Origin: an uncultured Lachnospiraceae bacterium | Lineage (GTDB): Bacteria; Bacillota; Clostridia; Lachnospirales; Lachnospiraceae | Assembly: GCA_905201915.1 (NCBI GenBank) | Contig: CAJKQE010000006.1 | Coordinates: 1 to 58,072, forward strand | DNA length: 58,072 nt | Reading direction: 5' to 3' | In this document: positions 1 to 8,451 of the stretch, in pieces | Layout of the letters: every line of letters starts with the position of its first letter | Position numbering within the stretch: position 1 is the first letter of the stretch | Position numbers and translations under genes: made by a program | The notes under the pieces: generated by a model | Told to the model about the DNA's origin: nothing | What the model saw: the letters and a program-made list of their open reading frames with translations, nothing else | Databases searched by the model: none

Positions 1-47
1 AATCATATTAAAAAAGTATTGTCATTTGATTGTCAACGGACATAGAA

Positions 48-87
48 AGAGCCAAAAAAGCCCGTAAAATAGGCATTTCTTGGCTCT
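48..87 (-). terminator. Possible terminator of guaA
   Basis: An inverted repeat pairs AGAGCC at one end with GGCTCT at the other, just past the guaA stop. The U-tract on the minus strand is weak, so termination strength is uncertain. Confidence 0.45.
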
Positions 88-93
88 AATATA

Positions 94-1638
94 TTATTCA
101 AACTCTATCGTCGCAGGCGGTTTTCCCGTACAATCGTACATAACACGATTTACGTGTTTCACCTCATTCACAATCCTGCTTGTTGTCTTTCCGATAACCT
201 CCCACGGAATTTCTGCGCTCTCAGCAGTCATAAAGTCCGTAGTCGTTACCGCTCTTAATGCCACTGCGTAGTCATAAGTTCTCTCATCACCCATAACTCC
301 CACAGAACGCATATTAGTCAGCCCTGCGAAATACTGTCCAATTTCCTTATCCAGTCCGGCTTTTTTAATTTCCTCACGCCAAATCGCATCTGCTTCCTGA
401 ACCATTTTTACCTTCTCAGCAGTAACTTCGCCAATGATACGAATACCAAGGCCCGGTCCCGGGAATGGCTGTCTGAATACAAGATATTCCGGAATACCAA
501 GCTCTAAACCTGCTTTACGCACTTCATCTTTAAACAAATCACGCAGCGGCTCGATAATTTCCTTAAAATCAACGTAATCCGGCAGTCCGCCTACGTTATG
601 ATGTGATTTAATAACCGTAGACTCACCGCCAACGCCGCTTTCTACCACATCAGGATAAATTGTTCCCTGTACTAAGAAATCAACGGCTCCGATTTTCTTT
701 GCCTCTTCTTCAAAGACACGGATAAACTCTTCACCAATAATTTTACGTTTCTGTTCCGGTTCTTCCACGCCTTTTAATTTTGCATAAAAGCGTTCCTGTG
801 CATTGACACGAATGAAATTCAAATCATACTGACCGTTTGGTCCGAATACAGCTTCCACCTCGTCACCTTCATCTTTACGAAGAAGACCATGGTCTACAAA
901 TACGCAGGTAAGCTGATTTCCCACTGCTTTTGAAAGCATAACTGCTGCAACAGAAGAGTCCACTCCACCGGAAAGCGCACAGAGAACTTTTCCGTTTCCG
1001 ACCTTCTTACGAATTGCCTGAATAGACTCCTCTACGAAAGAGTCCATCTTCCAGTCACCAGAGCACTGACATACATTATAAACAAAGTTAGAAAGCATCT
1101 GCTTTCCTTCCTGTGTGTGTAATACTTCGGGATGGAACTGTGTTGCATATAAATTCTTTTCTGTGTTTTCAACGGCTGCAACCGGACAATCTGCTGTATG
1201 AGCGCTGATTTCAAATCCCGGAGCAATCTGAGAAATATAGTCGTTATGACTCATCCAGCAAATGGTCTTCTCTGACACATTTTCGAAAAGTTTAGAATTC
1301 TGATTAACGGTTACTTCAATTTTACCATATTCTCTCACTGGCGCTTTCTCAACTTTTCCTCCCAGAAGGTGCATCATAAGCTGAGAACCGTAGCAAATTC
1401 CTAAAACCGGAATACCCAGCTCGAATATTTCCTTTGTATAAGTAGGAGAATCCTGCAGATAAACGCTGTTTGGTCCACCTGTAAAAATAATACCCTTAGG
1501 CTGCATTGCTTTAATTTTCTCAATATCTGTTTTATAAGAATAAATTTCACAGTAAACATTACATTCTCGCACGCGTCTTGCGATTAACTGATTGTACTGT
1601 CCACCGAAATCAAGAACGATGACTACTTCGTTTTTCAC
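94..1638 (-). CDS. guaA: GMP synthase (glutamine-hydrolysing)
   Basis: Makes GMP from XMP, ATP and glutamine in purine biosynthesis; cytosolic. The N-terminal class I glutamine amidotransferase domain shows the nucleophile in GICYGSQLM (about Cys82) and the HPE dyad partners (His169, Glu171). The ATP pyrophosphatase P-loop ALSGGVDSS lies near residue 225, followed by the dimerisation domain ending in TIEFE. I chose the GTG at 1638 because a full AGGAGG sits 7 nt upstream and the next residues (VKNEVVIVLDFGG) begin the family's conserved core. A longer frame upstream has no such site. The resulting 514 residues is normal for GuaA. It stands alone behind a good promoter. No purine riboswitch is visible in the short leader. 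Confidence 0.97.
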   Translation of the reverse strand: MKNEVVIVLDFGGQYNQLIARRVRECNVYCEIYSYKTDIEKIKAMQPKGIIFTGGPNSVYLQDSPTYTKEIFELGIPVLGICYGSQLMMHLLGGKVEKAPVREYGKIEVTVNQNSKLFENVSEKTICWMSHNDYISQIAPGFEISAHTADCPVAAVENTEKNLYATQFHPEVLHTQEGKQMLSNFVYNVCQCSGDWKMDSFVEESIQAIRKKVGNGKVLCALSGGVDSSVAAVMLSKAVGNQLTCVFVDHGLLRKDEGDEVEAVFGPNGQYDLNFIRVNAQERFYAKLKGVEEPEQKRKIIGEEFIRVFEEEAKKIGAVDFLVQGTIYPDVVESGVGGESTVIKSHHNVGGLPDYVDFKEIIEPLRDLFKDEVRKAGLELGIPEYLVFRQPFPGPGLGIRIIGEVTAEKVKMVQEADAIWREEIKKAGLDKEIGQYFAGLTNMRSVGVMGDERTYDYAVALRAVTTTDFMTAESAEIPWEVIGKTTSRIVNEVKHVNRVMYDCTGKPPATIEFE

Positions 1639-1691
1639 GCTTTTTCCTCCTAACACTCTATCTCTGAAATATTTTATCAAGAATGGTTTCT

Positions 1692-1720
1692 ATTATAAAA
1701 TAGACTTTGATGATTTACAA
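1692..1720 (-). promoter_or_regulatory. Promoter of guaA
   Basis: On the minus strand TTGTAA and TATAAT are separated by 17 bp, ending about 55 bp before the guaA start. This is a sigma-A type promoter read by eye. Confidence 0.65.
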
Positions 1721-1731
1721 GAAAAATTTCT

Positions 1732-3309
1732 CTAATATTTTTTCCCAGGAAATAAAATAATCTTATCATTTGCTGTCTGTGCAGATGTCTCAGCCTTTTC
1801 TGCATTTCCTCGCATAACAACTGTATTCGTTTCTTTCCATACATTTTCTATTTTAAAGAATAATTTTCCTCTTAATCTATTATCTTCCATAACTTCATCG
1901 TATTCCAAAAAAGCATTCTCTAACATATCTAAAATTTCTTCCATTGTTCCGCCTATTCGAATAATAAACTGAATAGTTCTACACAACAGCTCTGCATCTT
2001 CTTTTTCTTCTTTTCCTTCCTTTATAAAGAAAGCTTTTAACTGCTCCATGTTCTTTCCAAATGGCAGATAGCCTTTCTTCCCTAAACATTCAATTTCTTC
2101 CTTGGATGGAATAAAAAACTCCTCTCCCTGCTGTTCTCTGAAAAGTCTGTTGTATTCATTTTTTTCTTTATATAATGATAATACAATCTGGCTGCCCTGC
2201 AGCACAAAACATTTTTTGTCCTCCGGAACATCTTTTAGAAAAGCCAGCACAGAAAATCCGTCTTTTTCTATTCTTGTATCTCTCTTATATAATTCTACTA
2301 CGTTTTCTACAGGACAAATTCCATAAAGCTCTGCTGCCACATTAAAATACATCAGAAACGTTTCAGCATCCTGACGTTCTTTCTTCCATTCCTCTGTACA
2401 GTTTTCTCTATAAGCTGCTTTTACTTCTTCCGGCAGGCAAAATACACTATCTTCCCAGTCTGCATAGACTCCTGCATAACCTCCTTCTAATAAGTACACA
2501 TATCTCGTATCCTGGAGGAAAACCTTACGTGTTCTCTCATCTCCTTCTAAAAACTGGATTTCATCTTCATTTAAAAATCTGAAATACCTGCACATAACCT
2601 CTTTACTCAACAGCTCTTTTATTAAAAATTCCACTAAATCCGATTTCTTATATTTTGAATAACCGGATAAGTGATGTACTTTTGCAATTTCCACCAACTC
2701 TGATTTCGAGTATTCTGTTAAAATTTCTTTTAAAGATGCATCATAATTCATCCCTTTTAACTCACTTAACACTTCATTGATGCTCTCTAAATCATACTTC
2801 TGAGTAATCTGCTCTTCTACCCACTCTTTTGTCTGTTTGTATTGAGGATGTCTTGGATTACTTAAAATATCCTGCATTTCATAATAACCATATATCCCTC
2901 CGCAATCCTCATAAGGTGTTTCACCCTTATATTTTAAGACTTGAGCATAAGAATATTCATAATCATATAAGACCTTTTCCACAGTAACCTTATGTTCCCA
3001 GAAATCTCCAAAATCGTATATATAAGTAAAGGTATTTTCCTTCTCTAAAAAAGTATCTATCACAGTTTCTTGTTCATCCAGACTTTTATTATCCATATCA
3101 TCAAAAAAATTCAGTTCGTCTGACTTCATTTCAACCGAAATACCTGAATGAAAAAACTCAAAACTGTGTAAATGATACCCAATCCATCCCATAGTCACAT
3201 TCAATATTTCTGATAAATACTGAAAAGTAATACCGGAAGGCACTATAACTCTTCGCCAAATAGGCGGATGTGAATTTTTAATCTGTACTTTTAACTGATA
3301 TGCTTTCAT
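1732..3309 (-). CDS. pRiA4 ORF3-like domain protein
   Basis: The N-terminal ~180 residues match the plasmid pRiA4b ORF-3-like family (PF07929): an opening beta strand then HPPIWRRVIVPSGITF, a GWIGYHLHSFEF helix and the TYIYDFGDFWEH strand. Function of this family is unknown; it is often annotated as an IS1096 passenger protein. Residues ~195-235 (SKSELVEIAKVHH, then YSKYKKSDLVEFL) look like a SAP or Rho-N type helix-extension-helix, which may bind nucleic acid. The remaining ~290 residues are not recognised. The start lies 13 nt after the stop of the upstream CDF transporter, with an AGGGGG site in that gap, so the two are probably translationally coupled. No transposase is nearby. Confidence 0.8.
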   Translation of the reverse strand: MKAYQLKVQIKNSHPPIWRRVIVPSGITFQYLSEILNVTMGWIGYHLHSFEFFHSGISVEMKSDELNFFDDMDNKSLDEQETVIDTFLEKENTFTYIYDFGDFWEHKVTVEKVLYDYEYSYAQVLKYKGETPYEDCGGIYGYYEMQDILSNPRHPQYKQTKEWVEEQITQKYDLESINEVLSELKGMNYDASLKEILTEYSKSELVEIAKVHHLSGYSKYKKSDLVEFLIKELLSKEVMCRYFRFLNEDEIQFLEGDERTRKVFLQDTRYVYLLEGGYAGVYADWEDSVFCLPEEVKAAYRENCTEEWKKERQDAETFLMYFNVAAELYGICPVENVVELYKRDTRIEKDGFSVLAFLKDVPEDKKCFVLQGSQIVLSLYKEKNEYNRLFREQQGEEFFIPSKEEIECLGKKGYLPFGKNMEQLKAFFIKEGKEEKEDAELLCRTIQFIIRIGGTMEEILDMLENAFLEYDEVMEDNRLRGKLFFKIENVWKETNTVVMRGNAEKAETSAQTANDKIILFPGKKY

Positions 3310-3322
3310 TTGTTTCCCCCTT

Positions 3323-4195
3323 TTATAATGGATTTACATGTACCATGCAGTGTTTCACCAGAGGAAATTCCTCCTCTACTTTATCATGAACAACCTGTGC
3401 TATTTCATGTCCCTCTCTCAAGGTAATATCTCCATCTGCAGCAATCTCAATATCTACATACATCTTTGCTCCAAATAATCTGGTACGCAGTACATCCACT
3501 TTTAAAACTCCCTGCTGTTCTTCAATTAACCGGCGCATTTTTTCTTCTGTTTCTTCATCACAAGATTTATCTACCATTTTATCAATGGCATCTTTAAAAA
3601 TATCGTAAGCTGCTTTCACAATAAACACACAGATAACCACACTGGCAATCGGGTCTAACACCGGAAATCCCAGACGTGCGCCGCCGATACCGATAAGAGC
3701 TCCTACTGAAGACAAGGCATCTGAACGATGATGCCACGCATCTGCCATCAAAGCGCCGGAATTTATTTTTTTGGCGGCGCTTCTGGTATACCAAAACATT
3801 CCTTCCTTCACCACAATAGAAGCAACCGCTGCAATCAGGGCAATCATTCCCGGAATTTCATCCTTACCTGCCGTACCTGTAATGATTTTATTAATCCCGC
3901 CAATACCGATGCCAATCCCTGTGGCAAACAGCACAACCGCCAATAAAATTGCCGCCACGCATTCCAACCTGTCGTGCCCATACTGATGGTCATCATCTGA
4001 CTGTCTGCTGGCAATATTAATTCCTAAAATCACAATAATTGTGCTGAATACATCAGACGCTGAATGAACTGCATCCGAAATCATTGCTCCGGAATGTCCC
4101 ACAATACCTGCTATTAATTTAAAAATAGAAAGGATAACATTCCATACAATCGTGACTGCTGATACTCGCATTGCTGTCTTTTTTTCCTGTTCCAT
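3323..4195 (-). CDS. Cation diffusion facilitator family metal transporter
   Basis: A membrane antiporter of the CDF family (FieF/YiiP/MamB type) that exports divalent metal such as Zn, Fe or Mn in exchange for protons. About six membrane segments are visible. The metal site residues appear in HSASDVF, in DDDHQYGHDRLE and in ADAWHHRSDAL. The cytoplasmic C-terminal domain ends in KHCMVHVNPL, with the usual metal-binding histidines. I use the ATG at 4195: an AAAGGA site lies 8 nt upstream. The longer frame would need a TTG at 4213 with no site. Length is 290 residues, standard for the family. The metal cannot be assigned from sequence alone. Confidence 0.9.
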   Translation of the reverse strand: MEQEKKTAMRVSAVTIVWNVILSIFKLIAGIVGHSGAMISDAVHSASDVFSTIIVILGINIASRQSDDDHQYGHDRLECVAAILLAVVLFATGIGIGIGGINKIITGTAGKDEIPGMIALIAAVASIVVKEGMFWYTRSAAKKINSGALMADAWHHRSDALSSVGALIGIGGARLGFPVLDPIASVVICVFIVKAAYDIFKDAIDKMVDKSCDEETEEKMRRLIEEQQGVLKVDVLRTRLFGAKMYVDIEIAADGDITLREGHEIAQVVHDKVEEEFPLVKHCMVHVNPL

Positions 4196-4275
4196 ATTCT
4201 CATTCCTTTCCAAATTTTTATTCTTTCTATCTTAGCACTTTTTTCATTTTGTGTCATGTACTTTGCATAAAGTTT

Positions 4276-4318
4276 AGAAAAACCTTCTCTGGCAAAATTT
4301 TACCAAAGAAGGTTTTCT
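4276..4318 (-). terminator. Terminator after the 239-residue membrane protein gene
   Basis: A long inverted repeat: AGAAAACCTTCT pairs with AGAAGGTTTTTC across an AT-rich centre, and the 3' arm is U-rich on the minus strand. It may work in both directions. Confidence 0.6.
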
Positions 4319-4335
4319 GTTACTTTTTTATTCTC

Positions 4336-5055
4336 TTATTTTTTCTGACTTCCTGTCAAAAATTCTTTCACAACATCTTTGACAATGGCTTTTTCTTCTT
4401 TATCCAGTAAATGTGCATATCGATTGTCTGTAGCAGCTGTTTCTAAAATTCCTCTCTCGATTTCTTTTAAAACCTCATCTTTTTTTGAGTTTTCAACAGG
4501 TTTTACTGTTTTCTTTATCGGAACTACTTTTGCAGGCTCTTTACAGCGATTTTCCACATAATCCAATAGATTTGTTTCTATTTCTTCCTCGTGATATCCT
4601 GTTCCTGTTAATATTTTTAACCCCAAAAGTACAATTCCAAGTCCAATGGTAGTAAATACTGTAAGGCTCATGGCAGGAAGCTCTGCCTTTAATGGGAAAA
4701 GTCTTACAACTTTGTCTCTGCCCTCTCCCAATAAAAAAAACTGTGCTCCGGCAAATAAAAATGAGAGGCACAAAGTAATCCAGGAAATGCCTTTTATCTG
4801 GTGCATACTCCATGGTCCTATCTTTCGTCCTCTCATGCGTTTCATTACATAAACTGCAGGATTATGTATCTGTATATTATCTTTTAACAGCTTTTGATGT
4901 TCTGAAATAAAATTTGCTGTCCATTTCTCTTTTGCTTGTGTCGGGTTTTTCGACTCTTTCAAAACTCTTTTGTTACTTGTGTAAATTGCCAGCATACTTA
5001 CAATGCTGAAAAGCCCCATAAGGCATGTCCCATAATAAAAAATCAGGTACTCCAT
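4336..5055 (-). CDS. Membrane protein of unknown function
   Basis: I do not recognise this 239-residue protein. It has an N-terminal hydrophobic segment (residues ~3-25), then a basic stretch, then two further membrane segments at ~90-110 and ~130-150. A cytoplasmic tail rich in Lys and Glu follows, probably partly coiled. The tail carries KDEVLKEIERGILETAATD and ends in a charged helix. The start is well supported by AGGAGGAGCT before the ATG. It is flanked by a terminator downstream and appears monocistronic. No catalytic motif is visible. Confidence 0.75.
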   Translation of the reverse strand: MEYLIFYYGTCLMGLFSIVSMLAIYTSNKRVLKESKNPTQAKEKWTANFISEHQKLLKDNIQIHNPAVYVMKRMRGRKIGPWSMHQIKGISWITLCLSFLFAGAQFFLLGEGRDKVVRLFPLKAELPAMSLTVFTTIGLGIVLLGLKILTGTGYHEEEIETNLLDYVENRCKEPAKVVPIKKTVKPVENSKKDEVLKEIERGILETAATDNRYAHLLDKEEKAIVKDVVKEFLTGSQKK

Positions 5056-5204
5056 AGCTCCTCCTCATTTTCGGCGCATAGACATTTTATGTTCTGCGTC
5101 TCTTTTTCTCTATGAACTCTATTATATAGCACCTGATCATTTTTGGAAACAAAATTCGCTCGACAAATGCTCGACAGAAATGACATTTTATGCCATTACC
5201 TGTT

Positions 5205-5903
5205 TTATAATCTTTCCATCATGCTGCTCACAAGATTTACTGTATGGCGAATTGCCTGTCTTTCAAATGTAGGATAATCCACATGGGCACTGTCATCTGC
5301 CTTATCGGAAATGGCACGGATTACTAAATATGGAATTTTATTTAAATATGCAGCCTGACCAATGGCAGCTCCTTCCATTTCTGTACAGTATGCCTGTGTA
5401 TTCTCGATAATTTTTTCCTTTGTTTCTTTATCCGCTACAAACTGATCACCACTGGCAACGCGTCCTTCAAACACCTGAATGTCAGGATTAACCTCTTCAC
5501 ATACTTCCTTTGCCAGTTTTCTCAACTTTTCATCTGCCAAAAATGTCAGTGTTTCCATACGTGGTATCTGTCCCAGCGGATATCCAAATTCTCTGGCATC
5601 CACATCATGCTGCATAGTGTCCGTAGATAATACAATATCTCCAATATTGATTTCAGCCTTTAAAGAACCTGCAATTCCTGTATTAATCACAGCTTCAACC
5701 TGAAATTCATCTGCTAAAATCTGTGTGCAGATACCTGCATTTACTTTACCAATACCGGAACGAACCACAACCGCTGTCTGTCCCTTCAGAGTACCCTTTA
5801 CAAATTTCATTCCTGCTTTTTCTATAATTACTGTATCTGTCATTTTTTCCTTCAGCAGCTCTACTTCTTCTTCCATAGCGCCAATAATTCCAATGATATT
5901 CAT
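5205..5903 (-). CDS. mtnN: 5'-methylthioadenosine / S-adenosylhomocysteine nucleosidase
   Basis: Hydrolyses MTA and SAH to adenine plus the thiosugar, clearing by-products of SAM chemistry and feeding the activated-methyl and autoinducer-2 routes. Family signatures are present in order: MNIIGIIGAMEEEVELL at the N-terminus, NTGIAGSL in the middle, the EMEGAAI substrate-binding motif, and ISDKADDSAH with the catalytic Asp near the C-terminus. At 232 residues it is full length. It reads alone, with an AAAGGTGAG site before the ATG. Its position beside a divergent TSCPD gene does not suggest a shared pathway. Confidence 0.95.
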   Translation of the reverse strand: MNIIGIIGAMEEEVELLKEKMTDTVIIEKAGMKFVKGTLKGQTAVVVRSGIGKVNAGICTQILADEFQVEAVINTGIAGSLKAEINIGDIVLSTDTMQHDVDAREFGYPLGQIPRMETLTFLADEKLRKLAKEVCEEVNPDIQVFEGRVASGDQFVADKETKEKIIENTQAYCTEMEGAAIGQAAYLNKIPYLVIRAISDKADDSAHVDYPTFERQAIRHTVNLVSSMMERL

Positions 5904-5988
5904 AATTTTCTCACCTTTCCTGTAAAATAATGTTCTCTGCCTTCCACTTTAACATAATCTTCCCTTAGTTACCAGTTGTTTCTTTGTC

Positions 5989-6017
5989 TTTACGTTTTTT
6001 TTCAGCCATGCTATAAT
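5989..6017 (+). promoter_or_regulatory. Promoter of the TSCPD gene
   Basis: TTTACG and a perfect TATAAT are spaced 17 bp apart, 35 bp before the ATG at 6053. Confidence 0.65.
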
Positions 6018-6052
6018 TCACACTGAAGAAACAAACAAAGGAGGATTTTAAG

Positions 6053-6295
6053 ATGGCTGTATATAAAACAAAAGGCGTATGTTCACGCTCTATTGAATTT
6101 GAAATTGAAGGTGATATTGTAAAATCCGTAAAATTCAACGGTGGCTGCAATGGAAACACTCAGGGTATTGCAAGCCTTGTTCAGGGAATGAAAGTAGACG
6201 ATGTTATTCAGAGATTAAAAGGAACTGACTGCAACGGCAGAGGAACTTCCTGTCCTGACCAGTTAGCAAAGGCTTTAGAAGAAGCCAGAGCTTAA
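6053..6295 (+). CDS. TSCPD domain protein
   Basis: An 80-residue protein that is essentially one TSCPD domain, the module otherwise seen at the C-terminus of some vitamin B12-dependent ribonucleotide reductases. The name-giving motif appears as GTSCPDQLAKAL, and Cys10, Cys33 and Cys59 may form a metal or disulfide site. It belongs to the stand-alone family (TIGR03905 type), whose role is not established. A strong AGGAGG precedes the ATG, and promoter and terminator are both recognisable, so this is a single-gene transcript. Confidence 0.85.
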   Translation: MAVYKTKGVCSRSIEFEIEGDIVKSVKFNGGCNGNTQGIASLVQGMKVDDVIQRLKGTDCNGRGTSCPDQLAKALEEARA

Positions 6296-6326
6296 TCATT
6301 TCAATCAATATACTTGACCACAAAGA

Positions 6327-6395
6327 ATGGAGCTGTTGCTTTAAACAATTATCAAAAATATTCTTGATATGCCTGAAAGCAATGCTCCATTTTTT
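6327..6395 (+). terminator. Terminator with a nested hairpin
   Basis: The outer stem pairs ATGGAGC plus TTGCTTT with AAAGCAA plus GCTCCAT and is followed by TTTTT. The long loop itself holds a smaller TATCAA/TTGATA hairpin. It ends the TSCPD transcript and overlaps the stop of the convergent gene. Confidence 0.7.
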
Positions 6396-7116
6396 AATTT
6401 CCCCATGGCACTTCTTCTGCTGTAATTTCTCCCGAATATTTATTAACAAGATACCGCAATCCAAACTCTGTGATATCACCTTCAGCGGTTTCATATATCT
6501 TATAAAAATTAAACATATAAGATTTCCCATCGTCTGAAATTCTATCATAAACTATTTCTATCGTATATGGAACATTTTCCTGTTCATGATAACTACCCGT
6601 ACCTGTTTCCAAAACAGCATAGAAATTTCCTTTTGCATTATATTGAGGACTGCTGGATGAATAGGAAAGAGAAAGCACTTTATCATAGAGATATTGATAA
6701 GCATCTTCTATTGTTTCATAAACTCCGCTTTGCTCCTGTTTCTCGCTTTCTTCCACTTCTTCCACTTTTTCTTTCTGTTTCTCAACAGACTGATATGTCG
6801 GCACATCCCACACCAATACAGTTTTTAAAAAATAATTTCCAAAAAATCCTACAACTGCTACTGTAAATATTCCTAATAAAATACAACCGCCTGTAATACT
6901 TCTATCTGGATATCGCATTTTGTATCGTTTCAGATTTCCTATACCAATACAAAAAATATAAACAGCCCCTATAAGCAATAACAATATCTTACCTTTTTCA
7001 AAAAAATCATAATAAAAATATCCATATTCCTTTAAAATAATTCTGGCAGCTGTATAAGACAGTACACATATTACATATAAAATAAGAAAAAATTTAGACC
7101 ATTTTCGTTTTTTCAA
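6394..7116 (-). CDS. Membrane-anchored protein of unknown function
   Basis: Not recognised. Three hydrophobic segments occupy roughly the first 115 residues. A Glu/Lys-rich linker follows (KQKEKVEEVEESEKQEQSG). Then comes a ~120-residue globular, probably extracytoplasmic domain with repeated Tyr/Phe strands, ending LVNKYSGEITAEEVPWGN. That ending resembles a PepSY-like strand-turn pattern, but this is too weak to name. Two starts compete: GTG at 7125 and TTG at 7116. I prefer TTG because GAGGTG lies 8 nt upstream. It begins right at the end of the EndoQ-like gene, so the two are probably co-transcribed. Confidence 0.75.
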   Translation of the reverse strand: MKKRKWSKFFLILYVICVLSYTAARIILKEYGYFYYDFFEKGKILLLLIGAVYIFCIGIGNLKRYKMRYPDRSITGGCILLGIFTVAVVGFFGNYFLKTVLVWDVPTYQSVEKQKEKVEEVEESEKQEQSGVYETIEDAYQYLYDKVLSLSYSSSSPQYNAKGNFYAVLETGTGSYHEQENVPYTIEIVYDRISDDGKSYMFNFYKIYETAEGDITEFGLRYLVNKYSGEITAEEVPWGN

Positions 7117-7126
7117 TCCTTTCACC

Positions 7127-8356
7127 TCAAAATCCCATGACCTTTATCTTTCCATATTCTCCGTCAAAGCCTGGCGTACACTGCACCTTACCTTTTCGAA
7201 TATTGGAAATTCCTTCTGCAATCTTTTCTCCAAGCTGTGCTTGAATATCCTCTAAAGGAATTTCTCTTAAAATCTCAAATTCTGTACCCAGCTTCAACAG
7301 AGCCTGCTGATATTTCTCAAAAACTCTTTTTGAAGCAGTAGAATATCCCATATCCTCCGCAATAATTTCCATCAAAGGAACCAATTTTTCAAAAGGTTTT
7401 GCATCTGCTTTTACATAGCCTTCTTTTTTATCAGCCAGTTCTTCTATCCTATGCAGTACGCCTACAGTCAGTTTTTTTCCACACACAGGGCATATTCCTC
7501 CCTGTTCCTTTGTCTGTTCGGGCATTAGACAAACTTGACATTTTCTATGCCCATCCAGATGATATTTTCCCTCCTCAGGATAAAATTCTATGGTTCCGGA
7601 AAGTCCCTCCCCTGTCTGAATTGCTTTTTCCAAACCGTCATAAGATATTTCAATTTCCATTAAATTTGCTTCCCGCCCAAGTTTTGACGGAGAATGTGCA
7701 TCTGAATTAGAAATAAGCTGTACATTTTCAAGAGCCGGAACTCTCCAATTCATAGCAGGATCAGAAGATAAGCCGGTTTCTATAGCATGGACATAAGGTG
7801 CAAGTTCTTCGAAGCACTCCTCCAAAGATGAAAAGGCAGAAAACTCTCCCATCATGGAAAAATGCGGTGTCCAAATATGTGCCGGAACATAAATCCCCTT
7901 TGAAGTTGTCTCAAGAAGCATTTCCAGTAAATCTTTGCAGGGCAAGCCTAAAATTGGCCGTCCATCCGAATGAAGATTTCCAATTTTTCCTAATTTCCCT
8001 GATAACTTTTGTGCTTCCTCTAAACCAGGAAGCATAAGCAGACTGTGAACTCGTCTTGTTTTTCCATCTTTTTTATAAATAGAACTGATTTCTCCCGTAA
8101 TTGCAAACCTAGGTGTTATGGTTTCCGGTACAAATCCATCTGAAATTCGATATTCTTCTTTCAGACAATAGAGTCCATCTTCTGCAGGTTCCAGCTTTTC
8201 CCTCATTTCATTTTGCCATGCCGGATGGGTAAAATCCCCTGTTCCCAAAATCTGTATTCCCTTTTTTCGTGCCCACATTTCCAGATGCTCCAAGTCACAG
8301 TCTTTACTTGTTGCCCTGGAAAATTTAGAATGTATATGCAAATCTGATATTAACAT
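7127..8356 (-). CDS. Endonuclease Q-like DNA repair nuclease (PHP domain)
   Basis: Resembles EndoQ (TIGR00375 family), a nuclease that cuts 5' of deaminated bases such as uracil and hypoxanthine in DNA. The PHP metal-site motifs are visible: DLHIHSKFSR near the start, the TGDFTHP segment, and LISNSDAHSPSKLGRE near residue 220. A four-cysteine zinc ribbon follows (CQVC ... CPVC at ~275-295). A C-terminal helical region (YSTASKRVFEKYQQALLKLG) matches the family's DNA-binding part. Length is 409 residues, as expected. The start has a GAGGAG site. Known EndoQ members come from Thermococcales and some bacilli; substrate specificity here is inferred. Confidence 0.85.
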   Translation of the reverse strand: MLISDLHIHSKFSRATSKDCDLEHLEMWARKKGIQILGTGDFTHPAWQNEMREKLEPAEDGLYCLKEEYRISDGFVPETITPRFAITGEISSIYKKDGKTRRVHSLLMLPGLEEAQKLSGKLGKIGNLHSDGRPILGLPCKDLLEMLLETTSKGIYVPAHIWTPHFSMMGEFSAFSSLEECFEELAPYVHAIETGLSSDPAMNWRVPALENVQLISNSDAHSPSKLGREANLMEIEISYDGLEKAIQTGEGLSGTIEFYPEEGKYHLDGHRKCQVCLMPEQTKEQGGICPVCGKKLTVGVLHRIEELADKKEGYVKADAKPFEKLVPLMEIIAEDMGYSTASKRVFEKYQQALLKLGTEFEILREIPLEDIQAQLGEKIAEGISNIRKGKVQCTPGFDGEYGKIKVMGF

Positions 8357-8384
8357 AATTTTCTCCTCAATACTTGCTTTTCCC

Positions 8385-8414
8385 TTACAGTAACTTTATA
8401 CTTAATCATATAAT
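8385..8414 (+). promoter_or_regulatory. Promoter of the first MATE gene
   Basis: TTACAG and TATAAT are 18 bp apart, 38 bp upstream of the ATG at 8452. Confidence 0.5.
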
Positions 8415-8451
8415 TATTTTATTATAGTATCAAAACGGAGGCATTACAACT

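Noticed and set aside
1639..1731. Purine riboswitch before guaA
   Set aside because: The leader is under 60 nt, with no three-way junction or conserved core.
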